From positions 1 to 64,000 of the forward strand of contig CAWISP010000009.1 in assembly GCA_963838775.1 (NCBI GenBank): a stretch of DNA of 64,000 bases, read 5' to 3'. The position numbers and the translations under genes were made by a program. This document shows, in pieces, positions 60,542 through 64,000 of this stretch; the first letter of the stretch is position 1; each line of letters begins with the position of its first letter. Source of the DNA: Chersky-840 sp963838775 (GTDB lineage: Bacteria; Actinomycetota; Acidimicrobiia; Acidimicrobiales; UBA8190). The notes beneath the pieces were generated by a model. That model was not told the DNA's origin. It did no database searches and saw only the letters and a program-made list of their open reading frames with translations.

Positions 60542-63500
60542 GTGGCATGGATGCGGATGATGGGAGCGGACTCTGTCGCCTACCACCGCGAGACCATCAT
60601 CGAACGCGGCGACGACTTCCCTGGTGCTGCCCTCGAGTACTACGCCTCGAGAGGTGAGACCCCGCTGCTCTGGGGAGGATCGGGTGCTGCGTCCTTGGGC
60701 CTTGTGGGCCCCGTGGACAACCCCTCCTACGACGCCCTCTACGGCCCGGGCGGTGCGCATCACCCAAAGACCGGGGAACGTCTGGTCAACGCCAGGCGCC
60801 CGGGCATGGAGCTGGTCATCGCCGCCCAGAAGTCGGTGGCCGAACTGGGTGTCCTCGGTGCGCCTGAGGACATGCACGCCATCATGGACGCAGAACGGGA
60901 CGCCACGCTCAGCTATCTGGACGATCTGACCAAGGAACGGGGCGGAAGGCGGGGCGTGGCCGCCGTCCCCACCGTCACCACCGGGCTGGTCTACGCCCAC
61001 GCCCGCCATGCCACCACCAGGGCCGGTGACCCCGGTCCTCACGACCACGTGCTCATCGCCAACGTGGTCGAGATGCTGGACGCAAAGAGCGGAACAAAGG
61101 CTCCGGACACGACGCTGTGGCGTGAGCACCTCCACGCCGCCACCTTGGTGGGACGGGTGGCCTCAGCCGCCAGAGCGGTCGAGCTGGGCTACGGCATCGA
61201 CGCCGATCCCGGTCCCTCGGGCAAGCTCGGGCACTGGAAGATCGCAGGCATCCCCGACGCCGCGCTGGCCGTCCACTCCAAGCGGGCTGCCGAGATCAGC
61301 GAGGCCGTGGCCGAAAAGGGCTTTTCCACCTACCAGGCCCGTCAGGTGGCAGCCCGGGAGACCAGGAAGACCAAGCGCCACACCTCGGTCGAGGAGCTGC
61401 TGCCCAGGTGGCGAGCAGAACTCACCCAAGCCGGCTTTCCACCCGAGCAGCTGGTTGCCGACATCGAGCGTGCCGGCCTCGCATACCAGCGAGAGCACTC
61501 GGGGGCCAACATCCTCGGGAATCGAGCGCTGGCTGCATTGGCCAAGGACACCCTGGGACCACACGGGACGCTTTCGGAACGGAAGGTGTTCTCGAAGCGC
61601 GACGTGATCGTGGCCGTCGCGCCATCAGTCTTCGGCCTCCCTGCCCGTGAGCTGGAGAAGGCCATCGAGCGGGTACTCCGTGATCCCGACACCATCCCCC
61701 TGGTCGGTGTGCCGAGGGCTTCCGAACAGGCCTTTGCCACTGCCCATGTCATCGCAACCGAACTGGCCATCGAGCAGGCCGTGGAACGAGGAGTGGAGAA
61801 CCGGGAAGCAGCCAGTGTGACACCCGAGGTGGCAACCGGTGCGGTGAGCCGCCAAGGCGCTGTCCTGGGGTCTCCATTGACCCCCGGCCAGCAGGCGGCG
61901 GTCATGGGGATCGCCACCTCGGGTCGGGGAGTGGAGCTGGTCGAGGGTGTGGCCGGATCGGGCAAGACCACCGTCATGGCCGCCGTCCGCGACGCCTTCG
62001 AATCGGCTGGCTTCACCGTGGTGGGTACCTCGAACTCCGGCCAGGCGGCCCGGACCCTGGGTCGGGAGGCCGGACTCTCCGATTCGCGGACCCTGGCCTC
62101 CCTGCGGTGGAAGCTCGAACACGAGAGGATGCGGCTCAGCGAAGGCCACGTCCTGGTGCTTGACGAGGCGGGGATGGCCTCCGACCGGGACATCGCCTTC
62201 CTCCTCGACCAGGCCCGACACGCCCGATCGAAGGTGGTGATGGTGGGCGACGACCGCCAACTGGGCGCCGTGTCGGTCGGTGGGGCCATGGGCGCCCTGG
62301 TCGAACGCCACGGCGGGATCGTCCACACCCTGGATCAGAACGTCCGTCAGCACAACGAAGACGAGCGAGCAGCGCTGGCCGATCTGCGAGCCGGCAACAT
62401 CAACCGGGCTGTCGAGTTCTACCTGACCAACCAACGCGTGGTCACCGAACGCACTCGGGACGAAGCGCTGGCCAAACTTGTCGACCAGTGGTCCCGGGAC
62501 ACTCTGGCCGGCAGGGACGCCGCCATTTTCGCCTGGCGGCGAGTCAACGTGGCCGAGCTCAACCGCCTGGCCCGTGAGCAGATGACAGCCGCGGGACGGC
62601 TGTCCGGGCCCGAGCTGGTGGCCCCTGGCGGCGCCATGTACTCCGCTGGCGACCGGATCGTCACCCTGGCTCCAGCCGCCAACGGTCAGGTGGTCACCTC
62701 CGAGCGGGGCGTGGTCACGGCGGTCGACCTGGAGGCACAGCGGCTGGCCATCGAGATGGAGGAAGGCAACAAGAGGTACTGGTTCGAGCAGGAGGCAATC
62801 GGGCAGTCCAAGCTGGCCCACGGCTATGCCACCACGGTGCACCGGAGCCAGGGCGCCACCCACGACATCGCCCACGTCTACGAGGACGGGGGAGGGAGGG
62901 AGCTGGCCTATGTGGCCATGAGCAGGGCCAGGGAGGAGACCCACGTCTACCTGGCCGCCGACGACCTCGACCAAGCCCGAGAGGACCTCTGTCGCAGCTG
63001 GGAGCCAGAACGGCGCTGGAAGTGGGCCATCGACACCGGTTCGGTCCAAACCGACACGCCGGGAACGCCATCCACAGAGATCGCATCCCTGAGGCAACAG
63101 GCGCTGAAGGCAGAGCGGGACGCCCTGGGTGCTGCCATCCCCAAGGACATCAACTACCTACTCCGCCAGGCCGGATACGAACTGAACGCCGCCGAACGGG
63201 AGCTGGCCTCGTTGCAGAAGGAACACGGCTGGCGGTCGGGCGGCGAGCTGGGCCAAGCCGCGGGCGACCTTGCCTTTGCCAGGCATCAGGCATTCCAGAA
63301 CGAGCGGACGGCCGAGAACAACGACTACTCGAGGGGCATCCGCCGAGATGCCCGTCGCCACGCCCAGGCCGACATCGAGCAAGTGCGGGCTGCAGAACAG
63401 AGATTGGAGAAGCTGCTCCGTGCTGAGGAGCGGAGGCTGACCGGGGTCCTCGATGGAGCCAAGCAGAACGTCGGGGACATCACCCATGAGATCTCCGAGC

Positions 63501-63718
63501 GGGAACGGTGGATGGACGAACATCCCAAGGCCCCCACCCAGCTGACTGCATTGGAGACGAAGTTCAGGGAGGTCGAGCACGAGAACGACCATGAACGTTG
63601 GACCGTCGAAGGGGAGCTGAACCCTCGTCCGGCGCCGGCTCCCGCCATCGAGCTCAGCCAGTCGCACGACCGTAGCCACAGCATCGACCACGACCGCGAC
63701 TACGGATTCGGGATGTGA
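60542..63718 (+). CDS. traA: MobF-family conjugative relaxase-helicase (TraA/TrwC type)
   Basis: 1058 residues. The N-terminal relaxase domain has a double tyrosine (LEYYASRGETPLLWGG, about residues 32-36 for YY), the ELVIAAQKSVAELGVLG block and the metal-binding HUH segment DPGPHDHVLIANVVEM. The helicase domain has Walker A GVAGSGKTT and Walker B HVLVLDEAGM, then DDRQLG and a UvrD-like C-terminal HGYATTVHRSQGAT and VAMSRAREETHVY. The last ~200 residues are charged and coiled-coil-rich, ending in a His/Asp-rich tail. GTG 60542 follows GAGAGGGAG. It would nick and unwind element DNA for transfer. Confidence 0.93.
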   Translation: MAWMRMMGADSVAYHRETIIERGDDFPGAALEYYASRGETPLLWGGSGAASLGLVGPVDNPSYDALYGPGGAHHPKTGERLVNARRPGMELVIAAQKSVAELGVLGAPEDMHAIMDAERDATLSYLDDLTKERGGRRGVAAVPTVTTGLVYAHARHATTRAGDPGPHDHVLIANVVEMLDAKSGTKAPDTTLWREHLHAATLVGRVASAARAVELGYGIDADPGPSGKLGHWKIAGIPDAALAVHSKRAAEISEAVAEKGFSTYQARQVAARETRKTKRHTSVEELLPRWRAELTQAGFPPEQLVADIERAGLAYQREHSGANILGNRALAALAKDTLGPHGTLSERKVFSKRDVIVAVAPSVFGLPARELEKAIERVLRDPDTIPLVGVPRASEQAFATAHVIATELAIEQAVERGVENREAASVTPEVATGAVSRQGAVLGSPLTPGQQAAVMGIATSGRGVELVEGVAGSGKTTVMAAVRDAFESAGFTVVGTSNSGQAARTLGREAGLSDSRTLASLRWKLEHERMRLSEGHVLVLDEAGMASDRDIAFLLDQARHARSKVVMVGDDRQLGAVSVGGAMGALVERHGGIVHTLDQNVRQHNEDERAALADLRAGNINRAVEFYLTNQRVVTERTRDEALAKLVDQWSRDTLAGRDAAIFAWRRVNVAELNRLAREQMTAAGRLSGPELVAPGGAMYSAGDRIVTLAPAANGQVVTSERGVVTAVDLEAQRLAIEMEEGNKRYWFEQEAIGQSKLAHGYATTVHRSQGATHDIAHVYEDGGGRELAYVAMSRAREETHVYLAADDLDQAREDLCRSWEPERRWKWAIDTGSVQTDTPGTPSTEIASLRQQALKAERDALGAAIPKDINYLLRQAGYELNAAERELASLQKEHGWRSGGELGQAAGDLAFARHQAFQNERTAENNDYSRGIRRDARRHAQADIEQVRAAEQRLEKLLRAEERRLTGVLDGAKQNVGDITHEISERERWMDEHPKAPTQLTALETKFREVEHENDHERWTVEGELNPRPAPAPAIELSQSHDRSHSIDHDRDYGFGM

Positions 63719-63731
63719 ACGCATAGGAGGC

Positions 63732-63827
63732 ATGGCGAGTGAGGAGGAGAGCTGGATCTACACGACATCAGTGGACGTGTGTTTGAGCGGCACCACCTCG
63801 TGGTCAGTCCGGGCTCAACCTGCATAG
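63732..63827 (+). CDS. 31-residue ORF with a strong ribosome site after the relaxase gene
   Basis: ATAGGAGGC directly precedes the ATG, 13 bp after the relaxase stop. The peptide has an acidic start (MASEEESW) and no recognisable domain. It could be a small transfer-related protein, a frameshifted start of a longer gene, or chance. Confidence 0.3.
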   Translation: MASEEESWIYTTSVDVCLSGTTSWSVRAQPA

Positions 63828-64000
63828 TGGACGTCGAGTGACAACCCGGAAGGTATCTGGATGACGCCCGCTCACCGGGCATGTCACCGGACGGCCTTTC
63901 CGGGACATCCTCATATGAACACGGTCACTTGCGTGCGGAGTTCCCGTTTGTGGTTCCCCGTTCACGACGCCCGGCTGACCCGCATCGACCTACCTCGCAG
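63828..64000. other. Right-edge sequence with an open partial frame
   Basis: An ATG at 63861, after a GAAGG stretch, opens a frame that runs to the window edge (about 46 codons). It shows no recognisable motif. The element presumably continues beyond the window. Confidence 0.25.

Noticed and set aside
60195..60548. 117-codon minus-strand gene upstream of the relaxase
   Set aside because: No recognisable motif, low-complexity translation and overlap with the relaxase ribosome site. Probably chance.

Overview
This is high-GC DNA with dense, short-gap genes, many 4-base NTGA start/stop overlaps, and a gene set typical of free-living Actinobacteria: an F420-type luciferase-like oxidoreductase, an F420-reductase-like protein, two MMPL exporters, a MarP-like protease, PPK2 and a GlxA-type regulator. 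A secreted protein with 42-residue GYWLVASDGG repeats, which I associate with Acidimicrobiia, makes that class my best guess. No rRNA or species-level marker is present.

Layout. 0-8 kb: a truncated membrane protein, a long-chain acyl-CoA ligase, then a trehalose/disaccharide block (TreT-like glycosyltransferase, GH65 phosphorylase flanked by two PPOX-fold proteins, and a beta-phosphoglucomutase-like HAD). 8.5-16.8 kb: a sensor-like membrane protein, enolase, a DUF4234-like membrane protein, an F420-reductase-like protein, an alcohol dehydrogenase, and an ABC exporter. 16.8-22 kb: phosphoketolase and acetate kinase (divergent) and the repeat protein. 22-29.1 kb: two MMPL/TetR pairs around a PPK2 kinase. 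29.2-41.4 kb: GlxA-like and DJ-1-like proteins, then a catabolic/redox cluster (LLM, two SDRs, cupin, GNAT, Gfo/Idh), a GGDEF-EAL protein, a flavin amine oxidase, a PAP2 protein with a pentapeptide-repeat tail, and an aldo/keto reductase. 41.5-46.8 kb: a tightly overlapping operon of GlcD-like oxidase, TPP decarboxylase/synthase, PxpA and a PxpB-PxpC fusion. 47-53.8 kb: MarP-like protease, then GH15 - glucose 1-dehydrogenase - MBL hydrolase, phytanoyl-CoA dioxygenase-like and enoyl-CoA hydratase genes. 53.9-59.3 kb: esterase lipoprotein, IPT/TIG lipoprotein, hydrolase, DUF1801 and a RibD-like reductase. From 59.6 kb to the right end the window enters what looks like an integrative conjugative element: the 3' half of a tRNA-Ser(CGA) gene, about 0.8 kb of gene-poor DNA, a hairpin, and a MobF relaxase-helicase.

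Functionally, the left half is about storage disaccharides feeding glycolysis or the phosphoketolase bypass (disaccharide -> beta-glucose 1-phosphate -> glucose 6-phosphate; xylulose/fructose phosphate -> acetyl phosphate -> acetate + ATP). The GH15-glucose dehydrogenase-MBL set suggests a second, non-phosphorylated route for glucose.

The most striking sequence-level signals are: (1) seven breaks in six genes, every one of them a +1 shift repaired by deleting one base, which argues for systematic insertion errors in the assembly; (2) a perfect 31-bp palindrome between MMPL and TetR that carries two opposed extended -10 elements and places an ATG a few bases after each expected transcription start; (3) a pxpA gene whose only plausible start is a CTG overlapping the upstream stop as CTGA; (4) a tRNA-Ser fragment marking the left junction of a conjugative element that continues past the window.
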